This document shows positions 10,525 to 21,248 of a stretch of DNA of 64,000 nt, in pieces. The position numbers were made by a program, and so were the translations under genes. The DNA is taken from contig JALNQF010000032.1 in the NCBI GenBank assembly GCA_028456385.1, forward strand, positions 186,001 through 250,000, in the 5' to 3' direction. Below the pieces are notes generated by a model. The model had not been told where the DNA came from, did not search any database, and worked only from the letters and a program-made list of their open reading frames with translations. This stretch comes from Ophiosphaerella korrae. Taxonomy: Eukaryota; Ascomycota; Dothideomycetes; Pleosporales; Phaeosphaeriaceae. How positions within the stretch are numbered: the stretch's first letter is position 1; each line of letters starts with the position of its first letter.

Positions 10525-12251
10525 ATGAAAATCAAAATTGCCCATGTGCTGCTATTCACACAGTCCATATACGCCACGCAATATGGCAACAACCACGTCG
10601 CCGTCAATTTCGACTCGGAGCTCGTGGAGCAAAAAGCCTTCCCAGCGCCTAATGCCACGCTGCTGAGCCCTGCATTTCTGCCCGGGGCGAAGTTTGCGCC
10701 CGGGTGGCGCAACGGGACAGCGGGGGCAACGAGTATGGAGCGACTAAGTACGAAAAAATAAGTCAAATAAAAGACAAACAGAAGTCTAATGCGTATCTAG
10801 CATCGTTCATCAGCGACCTGGCAGCAACGAACCCGTCGTGGATGGCGGCCAAAAAGGCAGATTTCTTCAGCGAAGAGGGCAAAGAGTTTCCATATGTGTA
10901 TCTCTCCACGCCGACGCCAGCGCCCAAACTCCGCGTCTGGATCCAGGGCTCTGTCCACGGTAACGAGCCCGCGGGCGACGAAGCCGTGCTCGCGCTGCTG
11001 GGCGCCATGGCCGCGAACGAAACGTGGGCACTGTCCTTTCTCGAGAAAATGGACATATTGATACTCCCCCGGTACAACCCGGACGGCAACGCCTGTACGC
11101 ATTCCACTTCCATTCCCATACCAACGCCTAACAAATAAAGACTTCCAACGCGCCCTCGCCACAAATTTCGATCCCAACCGCGACCACACCAAGCTCGCGC
11201 GGCAACAAACCCGCCATCTGAAAACGTGGTTCGCATCCTTCGCGCCGCACATCGCGCTCGACATGCATGAATACAGCGCCGGAACACGGTATGCAGAGAA
11301 CTACGCCAACGCCGCCGACGGCATGTTCAGCGCGGCAAAGGTCCGTCTATCCCACCACCACCTCCCCCAGCCTACGCACCAACATGAACGCAGAACCTCA
11401 ACATCCACCCCTCGATCCGCACCCTCTCAGAATCCCTCTTCGTCCCCGCAATCACCGCCTCCCTCGCCGCCCACGCCCTGCGCGCCGAGCCCTACATGAC
11501 CGCCTCCCGCACCAACCCCCCGATCCTCGACGAGGCAGGCACCGACGCCAAAATCGGGCGCAACGCAATGGGCCTCACCCAATGCGTAACCTTCCTCTTC
11601 GAGACGCGCGGCATCGGCATCGCAAGCCAGTCTTTCGCGCGTCGCACGTTCGCGGGCCTGCGCATGATTCTCGGCGTGCTGGAAACGGCGCGCGATGAGC
11701 AGGGCGTGTACGACACCATCGAGCAGGCGGTCAAAGCGGTCGAAGCGGGGGTGGATAATGTCGTGATAACCGATGTCTCGACACCCGCAAATCGCACGTG
11801 GACTATGGTCGATCGCCGCACGGGCGATGTAGTCCAGGTCCCCGTCACCTTTTACAGCACCACACCCGCGGCCGCAAACCTCACGCGCGCCCGCCCATCC
11901 GCGTACCTCATCCCTTCCGCGTGGTCCGACGTCGCGACCCGGCTGCGCGCCTCTGGGGTAACTGTGCGCACGCTGGACGACGGGTTCCGCGGCGCGGTGG
12001 AGGCGTACCGGGTGTCCTCATCTACGCTCGGGCGGGCGTACTACGAGGGCGTGGTGCTGAACCGCGTGACGACGGGGGTATCGCAGCGGGTTGTGGACTT
12101 ACCTAGGGGCAGTTTCTGGGTAGATGCGCGGCAGAAGAATGCGGGGCTGGCGTTTGTGGCGCTGGAGCCGGAGGGTGTGGATTCATATGTTAGCATGGGG
12201 GTGTTGGCGGTGGAGGTGGGGGACGAGGTGCCTGTGTATCGGGTCATGTAG
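10525..12251 (+). CDS. Secreted M14-family zinc carboxypeptidase
   Basis: Four predicted exons: 10525-10732, 10801-11094, 11141-11340 and 11394-12251, for 519 aa. It starts with a signal peptide ([17 protein letters not shown]). Zinc ligands are visible: HGNE at about residue 121 (HxxE), then the His in ALDMHEYS. The catalytic Glu is in FLFETRGIG near the middle. PRYNPDGNA matches the substrate-binding block of M14 enzymes. The enzyme would remove C-terminal residues from peptides outside the cell. The first intron (68 bp, GTATGG donor, CTAAT branch, TAG acceptor) is inferred because the frame changes around 10733-10800. The alternative is a one-base frameshift in the G5 run at 10722-10726. 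Introns 2 (46 bp, CTAAC branch) and 3 (53 bp) are clear. Confidence 0.75.
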
Positions 12252-12311
12252 ATTGGAGAAAAGGGGAAAAAATGTGGGGATTGACGTGGCTAAGCTATTA
12301 AGTAGTAGATA

Positions 12312-14152
12312 CTATTTAAACTCTGCGTCCACGCGTTCGAATTCCTCCAAGAAGCTCTGAAAGGCAAACACGCCCAGCCCCGGATCCAAGCTGCCTGTCG
12401 TCGCGCGAATGCTGTGCATGCTCAGCTGTGGAATCCCACAGTCAATCGCCCGAACACCCATGGCGGCGCTGAGCATCGGCCCAATGGTGCCCCCGCTCCT
12501 AGAATCGTTGCGAATCTGGAAGACCTGCAGCTTGGGGTCGACGACGCGGGTGCCGACGGAGCTGTCGACGCAGCGCTGGAGGATGGCGGTAGAAACGGCG
12601 TCGGTGGTCATGTGGGCGTTTGGATCAGCGGAGACGGCGGGGCCGACGTTGAGGCGGGGGGAGTGGTTTTCGAGGTATGCGTTGAGGAAGTTTGGGTTGA
12701 CAGCGTGGATGACGTCGGAGGAGACGAGGAAGGAGTTTGCGTAGGTGCGGCTGAGGGCTGATTTGGTGTTGGCGTCTGAAAAGGCTTCGACGATGCGCTC
12801 GGTGACGCTGGGGAGGAAATTGCCGCGGGCGCCCTGGCGGAGGAGGGAACCGACTTCTTCATCGTCGAAGAGGGCTACGATTCGGATTTGGGATGAGGTG
12901 GAGAGGGTGGAGTCCGAGTTGAGTAGCGCTTGGATGGCGGCCCAGCTGCAAAGTTTGTCGTCTATGCGACCGGCGAAGATGAACTCTTTATCAAGACCAC
13001 CAGTTTGGGCAGGTTGGGTGTCGAAAAGCTCAAGCTCCCAGTTCACAATGGACGAATCTGTCTTATGTCAGTTTTGCACGTCTTCTTAATCTTCCCCAAC
13101 TTACAGTCTGTGATGCCCATCTCGTTCGAGATGGCTTTGACAAGCCTCTCGGGCTGTGTGGCTGCAAAGGTACCTGGTCCTCCCAATACGCTTGCTTTCC
13201 ACTCTCCATCCTCATTCGACGAAGCACCAAGGTCAGAGTTGCCGAGGCCAACAATGGGGACCATCTGTGTCTCCCTGTTGAAGGGCCCATTGGCAGCAGC
13301 CCCAAAATGGGGGGCCAGAGTCGGTATTCTAGCAATAGGCCAGTCGAGCTTGACCAGCTTCGTCGAGATCTTGCCGTTCTCCTTGACTAGCACACGACCT
13401 CCAATGCCAAGGTCGCGGTCCCACCATGTGTCGCTCAATCCGCCGGCATACGGCGCGACCCCCAGCTGAACATAGCCCGCCTTGGTTCGCAGCTTGGGAA
13501 TAGGTTTTAGCTTGGCGGTTATTGCATCAATATGGCCAGCGACGATGGCTGCCCCGTTCCCAACCGAGTAGCCTTCGCCAATTGCAAAAGCAATGATTGA
13601 TGTCCCGTTCCGAGCGACGTAATATTTGCCACCAGCCTCGAGGTCCCACACATCGCGTTCAGACAGCTTCTTGTAGCCGTTCTTCTCAAGATCCTTGGCC
13701 ACGGCATCAACGGCATGGAAAATGGTAGGGTTGGCTGTCATCCAGTCGGTGAAGGGCTTGGTGTACCTGGCCGCATCGTCTTTTGGGCGCGCACGTGATA
13801 CCTTGGGCTCCTCATATCTGATAGCTTGGATGGGTATAGGGACCTCTGGGATCTTGGGAGGCACAGGCGGTGGGTTCTGAGGCTGTCTCGACGGCCTCGC
13901 GATATCCTCGTCCATGTCAATCAGATTCGCATAGGGCACCGCGACGCTGTATCTGCTCCTGGGCTCGTCAAAACCATGTTGGTTCCATCTCCTCGCTGCT
14001 CTGTCCGTCCTGGGACGGTGCGACAGTGCTGCGGTTGTATGTGCGCGTGAGAGGGTTGAGTACGCGTGGCGAAGTGGACGTGGGGGAGACGGATCAGAGT
14101 AGAGGTCGGCGTTGGATGCGGCTTTGCGCAGTTGTGGATGATTCTTAGTCAT
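12312..14152 (-). CDS. M18-family aspartyl/vacuolar aminopeptidase (Ape1/Lap4-like)
   Basis: Two exons: 13105-14152 and 12312-13057, split by a 47 bp intron, for 597 aa. Metal ligands and catalytic residues of family M18 are visible: GHID, GRIDDKLCSW, FDDEEVGS and the C-terminal SMHSIR. The enzyme is a dodecameric zinc metallopeptidase removing N-terminal residues; the yeast homologue is delivered to the vacuole by the Cvt/autophagy route. The first ~130 residues are a proline- and arginine-rich extension not needed for the fold. I chose the ATG at 14152 over an in-frame ATG upstream (14455) because the extra part has no protein character. A start nearer the catalytic domain cannot be excluded. 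The gene is convergent with the M14 gene, only 60 bp between stops. Confidence 0.85.
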
Positions 14153-15239
14153 GGTGCTATTCCAAAACAAGCGTATATGTCTAAAGATGGGTGGTTTGGG
14201 AACGAGAAATGAAGTTGATAGCAGGGACAAGACGAGGTTAAAGGCAGGCAAGTGAGGCTGAGCAACATGTCTGTGCGCATGCGCGGATTCGCTCAGCCAC
14301 GAGCGCTCCCGCGTTCGGCCGTCACGTGACGGACCGTGCCCAATAGTGTTGCTAACCCGGCGTCGACGTATAGGAAGCAAGGACGTAAAAGGTGGCCTTT
14401 GCGCCTGATGGAAACATGCTTCTAGCTGCGCAGGCAAATTCTCAGTGCACAACATTCCTACACACAGTCATCGTTCGATTCATTGAATGACCGACGAGCG
14501 GAAAGCAGTGAGATAGACCCACAGACTAACTTCACCTTAACGACTTGCATAGAATACAGCAAGACACCATAGGCAGCATAAGCATGGTCCTTAACAACAT
14601 CAACTGTTTGATAATGGCTATTACCACGACATCAAGCCTACGAAGAACAATAGAAAACGTTACAGCACTATGAACTTCCTAAATAAGTGTACTCTAAGCT
14701 AGGCTCTAAGCAAGTAGGCGAATGCTCAAGGCATACTATAGGCGAGCATCGAGCTATGGCTATTATGCCTAACTCGCATATGCAAGTCAAATGTCAGCTG
14801 CCAAGAATTTTGTCGAATCCCGTCTTTTCCTTGCCTGCACCAACATTCAGCTCATGGTTTGTGACTTATTGACCTTCGGTCCAAGTGTGCGAGAAGATGG
14901 CGTACGGCGGCGGGCTATCGTCGTCAAAGGCTGAGCATTTATGGTTGTGAGGTTTACTGTAGAGTTGTCGTGCTACACACCTAGCACGAAGAACTGCTAG
15001 ATTGGGGATATCCTGCTAATGTTACATGGGGCAAAACAATTAGAGATGTTTGAATAAAATACGAGACTTGCTACATTCTGACAATCTTAAGAACACGAAT
15101 CTAAAATGTAACCCTCGATGCATCTACTCTCTTCCCCAGGTGACCACGGATTAACCAATTGGTCGATAAATCTGCATGCTATACAAGCTACACACGGCGT
15201 TGTAGCCGTGGGCCTGTTGCGCCTATCGCGTACCTTATC
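14153..15239. other. Intergenic, no gene seen
   Basis: About 1.1 kb upstream of the M18 aminopeptidase, moderately AT-rich after 14500. No ORF with protein character. Confidence 0.5.
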
Positions 15240-15584
15240 TTATTGCCCAAATGGCGCAATGCAGGATACAGAGCGGAATCCATTCAAGCTTGGATTTTTA
15301 CAAACGTGCCCTGATTCAGTAGGACTAAACGTAATCTCTTCCAAATTCCCTTGGCAATTCGTCTCTTTAAACATATAACATTGTATTCGGAAGATGCCAG
15401 CTTTTTTTTCCATAGCCAATGATAAACTTTGTGCACCAAAGGTTAGACGCCGGTCATCAGGTTCTCCTGTTCCCAGAGGACCTCGGGCTGCATCTACACA
15501 ATCCCATGATCGAAAAGGTTGTACAAAAGTCTCTGCAGCAGTGGCTAGTGCTGGAAGGGCCAAGAGAACTTTGAATAGATGTAT
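15240..15584 (-). CDS. Small secreted cysteine-containing protein, start codon not visible (possibly decayed)
   Basis: An open frame of about 114 codons ends in a TAA at 15240-15242. It begins with a segment that would make a good signal peptide (HLFKVLLALPALATAA). Five cysteines follow, with the C-terminal pattern TNCQG...VCKNP...GFRSVSC, which resembles small secreted proteins common in Dothideomycetes. There is no in-frame ATG before this segment. The codon where one is expected (15584-15582) reads ATA. Either a short upstream exon supplies the start through an AG such as the one near 15600, or the start was lost by mutation. Function unknown. Confidence 0.4.
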   Translation of the reverse strand: MHLFKVLLALPALATAAETFVQPFRSWDCVDAARGPLGTGEPDDRRLTFGAQSLSLAMEKKAGIFRIQCYMFKETNCQGNLEEITFSPTESGHVCKNPSLNGFRSVSCIAPFGQ

Positions 15585-16467
15585 TGTAGCAGGGATTGGT
15601 TCTGGTCGGAGATGTTGATAAATTTGAGTAGTTATTGAAGGATAGTCTTTGATCGGACGTTGTTGAGGGGAGGTAAAGTCTTCTGGAGATACTACCCTAG
15701 GCAGGATGTAATGTCCCAGTCTTACATAGGTGAATATAGTCAGTTCTCACGCAACGTTCGTTATGCAACCCTAACTCTCACACTGACGATACCTGGGATA
15801 AAGTCAATGTCTAGTCTCTTTGCGTTAGTTCCAATCTGATCACGAGTGCACAATATGGTATTCAGAAGGGTTTAACGGGGCTTACTTACATATACCAAGG
15901 CAAACTGCTGTTAGCGACTCCATCGATCTTGACTGAGGTCATGCTTCATAGGCAATGATACTGTCTTTAGAGATTACGCGGAACGACCAACACGGGATAT
16001 ATTCAACTCGTGAAAGGGCACAAAACATACTGATGCATTGTAGCAACAATTCGCGAACAGAACTACTCCTTAGATTGTTTCTGCGGTCTTCAAACGACAA
16101 GGGTGTGCTATATTGAGCTAGATTAAGTATGGAAAGGTCTGTATTAAGCGAGACCTGAGCCAGGTAGGTCCCGCTACATGCACGAGCTGTCCGAAACGGG
16201 CAGCATTGTGAATTCGTATAACACAGCTCCAACATCATTCCAGTGATAAAACCTAACATGCTCATTCCTATGTAATCACGGCTAGGCCATAATCATTTCT
16301 CGACTCATCGCTTGTAACTCCCATCGCCCTTGCGGCATTTGCTCTCTGATAACTCCACCATGATGCCGTAAAGCCAAAACATGAACCTATCATCAATCGT
16401 GAAGTTGACACAAACAAGAAACATGGCTCAATTTAGCAACAAGCCCTCGTCCGTCTTGCATCGTAAT
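15585..16467. other. Intergenic, no supported gene
   Basis: About 880 bp, AT-rich. A 108-codon minus-strand frame at 15939-16265 has a proper ATG but no recognisable domain, and I do not accept it. Confidence 0.4.
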
Positions 16468-17357
16468 CTATTGTCCGTTAGGCAGCGCTGGCACCTTGGG
16501 CGCCTCTTGCTCGTCATCGTCATCTTCTGGGTGGCTGTCACACTCGTTAGCCTTAAACTCGTCACATGACACGACTACTCACCCAAGCAAGTCCTTGACG
16601 TTCCCCATCTCGTAGTGCTTCTTTCGCATCTGCTCAAACTTGCGGTGCTTCTCACGTTCCTCTTGCGTCGCATTAGGCAGGAGCTCGCCATGGTAGCCGT
16701 CATCGCCGTCTGCATCCTCCTCCACGATGACTCGCTTCTCGCTATCGGGTGTGTGTGCGTCGGTTTGCGCCCGCAGCTCTGGCTCGCCGAGGTCGAACTC
16801 GGGGATGTCGCCAATCCTGGGCCTCGTCCTAGGCTTGCTGTCTAACTCATCGACATTGAGATACTCGGCGTCTAGCATCTCCACCTCGTCCTCGTCCTCA
16901 GCCGGGTCGTACTGCTTGGCATAGGGCGTCTTGGGTTCGTCGATCTTCATCGTGCTGTCGCGATTCTGCTCGTTGAGGTACAGGTTGACCTCGTCCCACT
17001 TTAGCTGCGCATTGTTCTCATCTGTGTGAGGGCTGGCGGCCGATTGGCGTCTTGAGGCGGGGCCACGTGGGTTCGAGGACGAGCGGCGGTGGCCGCCCGC
17101 GTTGCGCAGAGTGTTCTCCAGCACAATTTCCTTTTCTGACTTCTCGCGACCTAGCGGTGGTCGTTCGCATTGTGGGCTTGTGGGTGGCGGGGCTTCACTG
17201 GTTGGTGAGACTTGCGAGTTGGAGCGGTAGGAGGTAGAGTTCTTGAGGATGCCTGGATGGGGTTAGGCGCATGTAGTGGAGAAGAGGCGAGGGGCATACC
17301 TTTTGGCCGCTCGGCATGCGACGTGGGCGAGTGCAGCTGGGGCAAATGTGCTGTCAT
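16468..17357 (-). CDS. Protein phosphatase 1 inhibitor-2 homologue (IPP-2/Glc8 family)
   Basis: Three exons: 17300-17357, 16583-17252 and 16468-16534, with introns of 47 and 48 bp, for 264 aa. The first intron interrupts the conserved PP1-binding KGILKN motif, which is restored exactly on splicing. LKWDEVNLYLNEQNRD and KIDEPKTPY follow, the latter being the conserved regulatory threonine site (Thr-Pro, a GSK3/CDK-type target). Then come an acidic region, the REKHRKFEQMRKKHY block and an acidic tail. This order is diagnostic of inhibitor-2. It regulates the catalytic subunit of protein phosphatase 1 in nucleus and cytoplasm and has no enzymatic activity. Annotation ending at 16579 would miss the last exon. 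Confidence 0.88.
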
Positions 17358-18619
17358 GGTGGTGGTGGTGTAGATTGGGGTTGTTCGCACGTGAAGAAAA
17401 TCAAGAGGCTGGAAGTGGGGTGATGCAAGGAAGCGTTGATATGAGAATGGCACTGGCACAGCTTGAGGTTGAGAGAAAGAGAGTTAAATGTGCATGTGGT
17501 AGAAGGAAGGTGTGGGCTAGGCGGAGGCTGGGTGTGGAAGGCGCAGCTGCAGTGGATTGGAGGGGGTTAGCTATGTGGAAAGCGTGAAGAAGCCGAGATG
17601 ACGTATGGCGGAAGAGGTGCGCAGTGGTGATACATGGCATCTACCGATAGCTCGCTGCAAATGCAAGTAATTGGTACGGCAAGCTAGTCTACATGGTACA
17701 TTAGTCCTTCCCCGCCCCGTCGTTGTGTCTGCCCGTGTCTGCCCATCACGTGCGGCTGTGTGCTGTTCAAGACTCTCATTAGCATTGCTCGTGCTGGGAA
17801 CAAAGAACAAATGAGGCTTGACACGTGATCAGACTTTGCCTTGACGCATCACGCTCAACCAAGGTATTGCACGAGGCAACAGTGTAGGTCCTGGCTGAGA
17901 CTCAGACTACCAGAAGTGGTCCAATGGACCGTCATCCCGACGCCGTGGGGAAATCAGGTACAAGTTACCTACATTCACACGCAACTGCAACGCAAAGTCG
18001 TCGCAGCCTCGTCACTCTCGCGTCGCGCGCGTGACAACGAAATGTCCCTGCTTGTAGGTCATCACCGCATCATGGAAGCCGCTGAGGCGGCCCTCGTGAT
18101 GATGGTTTTAAAAGAGGGGAGGCTCCTTCTGGGCCAGCTTCGGAGTCGCCAGCCGAGTAGAGTCGGGTTCGAGCTGGCGATGATTTGAGTAGAAGGCCGG
18201 TGTGAAGAAGAAAAGAAGACGGGACGGCCAGCACGCGAGAAAAATGCATTCGCGCTGCCAAGACCTCCAGCCGCGGCAGACGCGCGCTTCCAAACAGCCA
18301 CTCGGACGACGACTGCCAACCTCTCAAACGTTTTCTCCACCAAGTCCACCATCAAGCATTCCAAACCACACCCCGCCACACTTAGCCTTTGCCTCTCCTA
18401 CACCTCGCTACTATCAATTTCCACACCCAAATATCCATTGTTGTCACACTTGCATCCACCTGCACCCCTCCTGGCAAGCGCTACACCCCGCACATTTCCC
18501 TTTATTGGCCGCCGGCCGTTTGCTCGCTGCTCTGCTGCTTGTTCGCTCTTTTATCCCACCAAGCTGAGAGAGGATCGCCTGATCCAATCGCTTTTTGACC
18601 TTCTTGATATTGACTACCA
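17358..18619. promoter_or_regulatory. Divergent promoter region between IPP-2 and eIF4E genes
   Basis: About 1.26 kb between two divergent housekeeping genes. Pyrimidine-rich tracts lead up to the plus-strand start, typical of fungal promoters and 5' UTRs. No individual site is called. Confidence 0.5.
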
Positions 18620-19803
18620 ATGGACAACAGGGACAACCTCTGGACCCGCCGCTCCAAGTAGGTTGCTTTGTTCCCCGCACGTGTGCACTGACGAACAGCC
18701 TCCACAGTTCCAGCAAGCTTTCCCTCTCCATGTCGCATTCCGAGCAGCCACAGAACGACAAGCCTGACGGTCCCCATCGCTCCTACTCTGCAGCAAAACG
18801 GTTCGGCGGCGACTCGTCGCACGGCGGTAGGAATCCATTCAACGGTGTCGCTCCATTGACTACCGGCGGCCTGGCTTCCCCGACAACGGGCGCCTCCTCC
18901 GCGTTTGGCCTTGGTTCTGGCGCATTTGCCTCGTTTGGATCTGCGACTAAGACTCCCAAGACTCCCGGCGGCGCCTTCGACTTCAAATCGGCCGCGGCGT
19001 CCCTCAACACCACCACCACACCTACAACACCCGGAGAGAAGAAAGACAAACCACCTTCAAAAATTATCAATAACACACGCAAAGAGTCGATATCTGCATC
19101 GTTTTCAGAGGACACAATGAACTCTGTAGAGCTCGACCCCAAGGTGCCCTGGCCACTCAAGTACACTTGGGTCGTCTGGTACCGCCCACCAACACCCAAG
19201 AGCAGCGACTACGAAAAGTCAATACAACCGGTGTTCAAGTTCAGCTCGGCCCAGGAGTTCTGGAAGGTGTTTGCCCACCTTAAGCGCCCATCCAGCCTAC
19301 CCACCGTCAGCGACTACAACGTCTTCAAACATGGAATACGGCCCGTGTGGGAGGATGAGGAGAACAAACGTGGCGGCAAGTGGATCATGCGTCTGAAAAA
19401 GGGCGTTGCAGACCGCTACTGGGAGGAGCTGCTCATGGCGCTAGTCGGCGACCAATTCATGGAGGCAGGAGAGGAAGTCTGCGGTATTGTGTTGAGTGTG
19501 CGAAGTGGCGAGGATGTCTTCAGTATATGGACAAAGAATGACGGTGGCCGCAACATCAAGATTCGGTTTGTACTGCCTCGTCGCTAGTTGTGCCCGTTCC
19601 TAACCCAATCCAGGGAAACAGTGAAACGCGTCCTCAACCTACCAGAGGGCACCCACATTGTCTGGCGGAGTCACGATGACAGCATCGCACAACGAACAGC
19701 AATCGACCAAGCACGCCACGAGAAGAGCCATCAGGGCCACGAGAAGCGGAGAGTGACTTCGGCAGACGAGTCGCCGCGTGACAAGTCCTTAGTCGGATCA
19801 TAA
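18620..19803 (+). CDS. eIF4E family cap-binding protein, class II (4EHP/eIF4E2-like)
   Basis: Three exons: 18620-18657, 18708-19565 and 19614-19803, with introns of 50 and 48 bp, for 361 aa. The tiny first exon plus the start of exon 2 reads MDNRDNLWTRRSNSSKLSLS, which looks like a genuine fungal eIF4E N-terminus, so I prefer it to the ATG at 18730. After a Gly/Ser/Thr-rich N-terminal region comes the cap-binding core: PVWEDEENKRGGKW holds the Trp-Glu pair that contacts m7G. The position of the first cap-stacking Trp is occupied by Tyr (SSDYEKSI), as in 4EHP. The last exon supplies RETVKRVLNLPEGTHIVW. It binds mRNA caps; class II members often repress translation rather than recruit eIF4G. 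Confidence 0.88.
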
Positions 19804-21248
19804 TCTGTGCATCAGTCCTCATAGTCTTCCCTGCTGATATTATCCAGCGATAGTCGTACGAAGAAGACAGCGCTAGATTTCTCGAAGCTTTGCCGCCTCC
19901 ATTCTGCAGCGTTAGATACGACAGGCGTCCACGGCCCGTCGAATGGAAGTTCGACGCCGGCACTGATGTGTTCTAATGGCCCTTCTCATCACACCTTTGT
20001 TCCCTTGTCTGCCTTTGATTCCCCGTCTTCACCCAGTGGATCTCGAAGCATTTCCCGCCTCGTACTGCCATGGTTTCTTCCCCATCGACTTCTCCTTCTT
20101 TCCTTGATTGTAATTTACACTTGGCGCACGAGGAGTCTGTCGCCTCTGCGTCTACTCCCCTGCGCCAGCCGCGGCCCCCACGAGTCGGCGCCATGCGCAC
20201 CTTGGTGTCTGTGTTATACGAATATGCGGGCGTAGTCACGGGCAGAGTGGGACAGGTTGCTTGGCTGTCTGGTCCTTCACCACACGGGTGCACACCAGCA
20301 TCGCCCCCATCTTCTCACACGGCAAGCCCTGTCGACACAGACGCTAGCCTCGACGCCTTTACCTACCCCGGCGGGTGGAGCACCTACTTATGAAATCGTA
20401 TGCATGATGAAGGTTCAGCGAGCGGTGCGACGTTTTTTTTTTTCCTTCAAGCGGCTGCATTTGGTATTTGGCATGGGGCTTTGGGTGTTATTAGATGCTT
20501 TGCCATCCTGTATTTTAGCTATCGGGGTCGGGTTTGACCATGGGATTGGATTGGATTAGGGTGATGAGCGTTACTGCTCAAGCGCTTTGTATTGTATGGA
20601 GTGGAGTGGATGATGGGGTTGAGCTGGATGGCGTCCTTTGTGCACCTTTGGATGGTGAGTACGCAGATGTGATGATTATGAAGGATGACACGAAGGATTT
20701 TGTTCTTGATGGTAGGCCTACTAGAGCAGTCTACAGGAGAGGATGGAGCTGGACTACATAGTTCCAACGAAGTCAAAGGTTACGAAACTGCTCTTAGTTC
20801 GTTCAAGGCGCTATACAACAGCTTCTATTTCCATTGCTATTATTCTCTACTATTACAGCTATTACATATTGAGGATGGTGTTCCAACGACTTCGCACACC
20901 TCACGCAAACGCCTCTGGCGCACGGGCCCACTATCGCAAACCTCACCTTCCAACTTCCTACGCCTTCACCACCGCGTGCCCCGCAACGAGGACCCGTGCA
21001 CTCCTAATTTCCTCCCGATCGAGCTTCACCTACACTCCTCGTCATGCGCCCCACTTCCTCACCCTTGCGCAGCTTCGATGGCGACATTCGGTGAAAGACT
21101 CACCTCGTTTGGAACTACTATTGTATACGCTATTAGAGGTGACGCAGCTAAGAGGGCAAACGGCGTACGTATAGTGTCTTCGCCTACCCTACCCTCCCTC
21201 TGGTTTTTACACTCACGCCACGCACCGTACCACACGCCTGCTGACAAC
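19804..21248. other. Intergenic, includes possible 5' leader of the SUMO protease gene
   Basis: About 1.45 kb. The reading frame of the downstream gene stays open upstream to 20685 with an extra in-frame ATG at 21078. This part looks non-protein-like, so I treat it as leader. Nothing else seen. Confidence 0.4.

Noticed and set aside
15939..16265. Minus-strand ORF of 108 codons with a true ATG and several cysteines
   Set aside because: No signal peptide, no recognisable domain, AT-rich gene-poor DNA; chance ORF is more likely.
19966..20559. Several overlapping short ORFs between eIF4E and SUMO protease genes
   Set aside because: Low-complexity, Ser/Pro-rich in all frames and without consistent splice signals; probably UTR or promoter.
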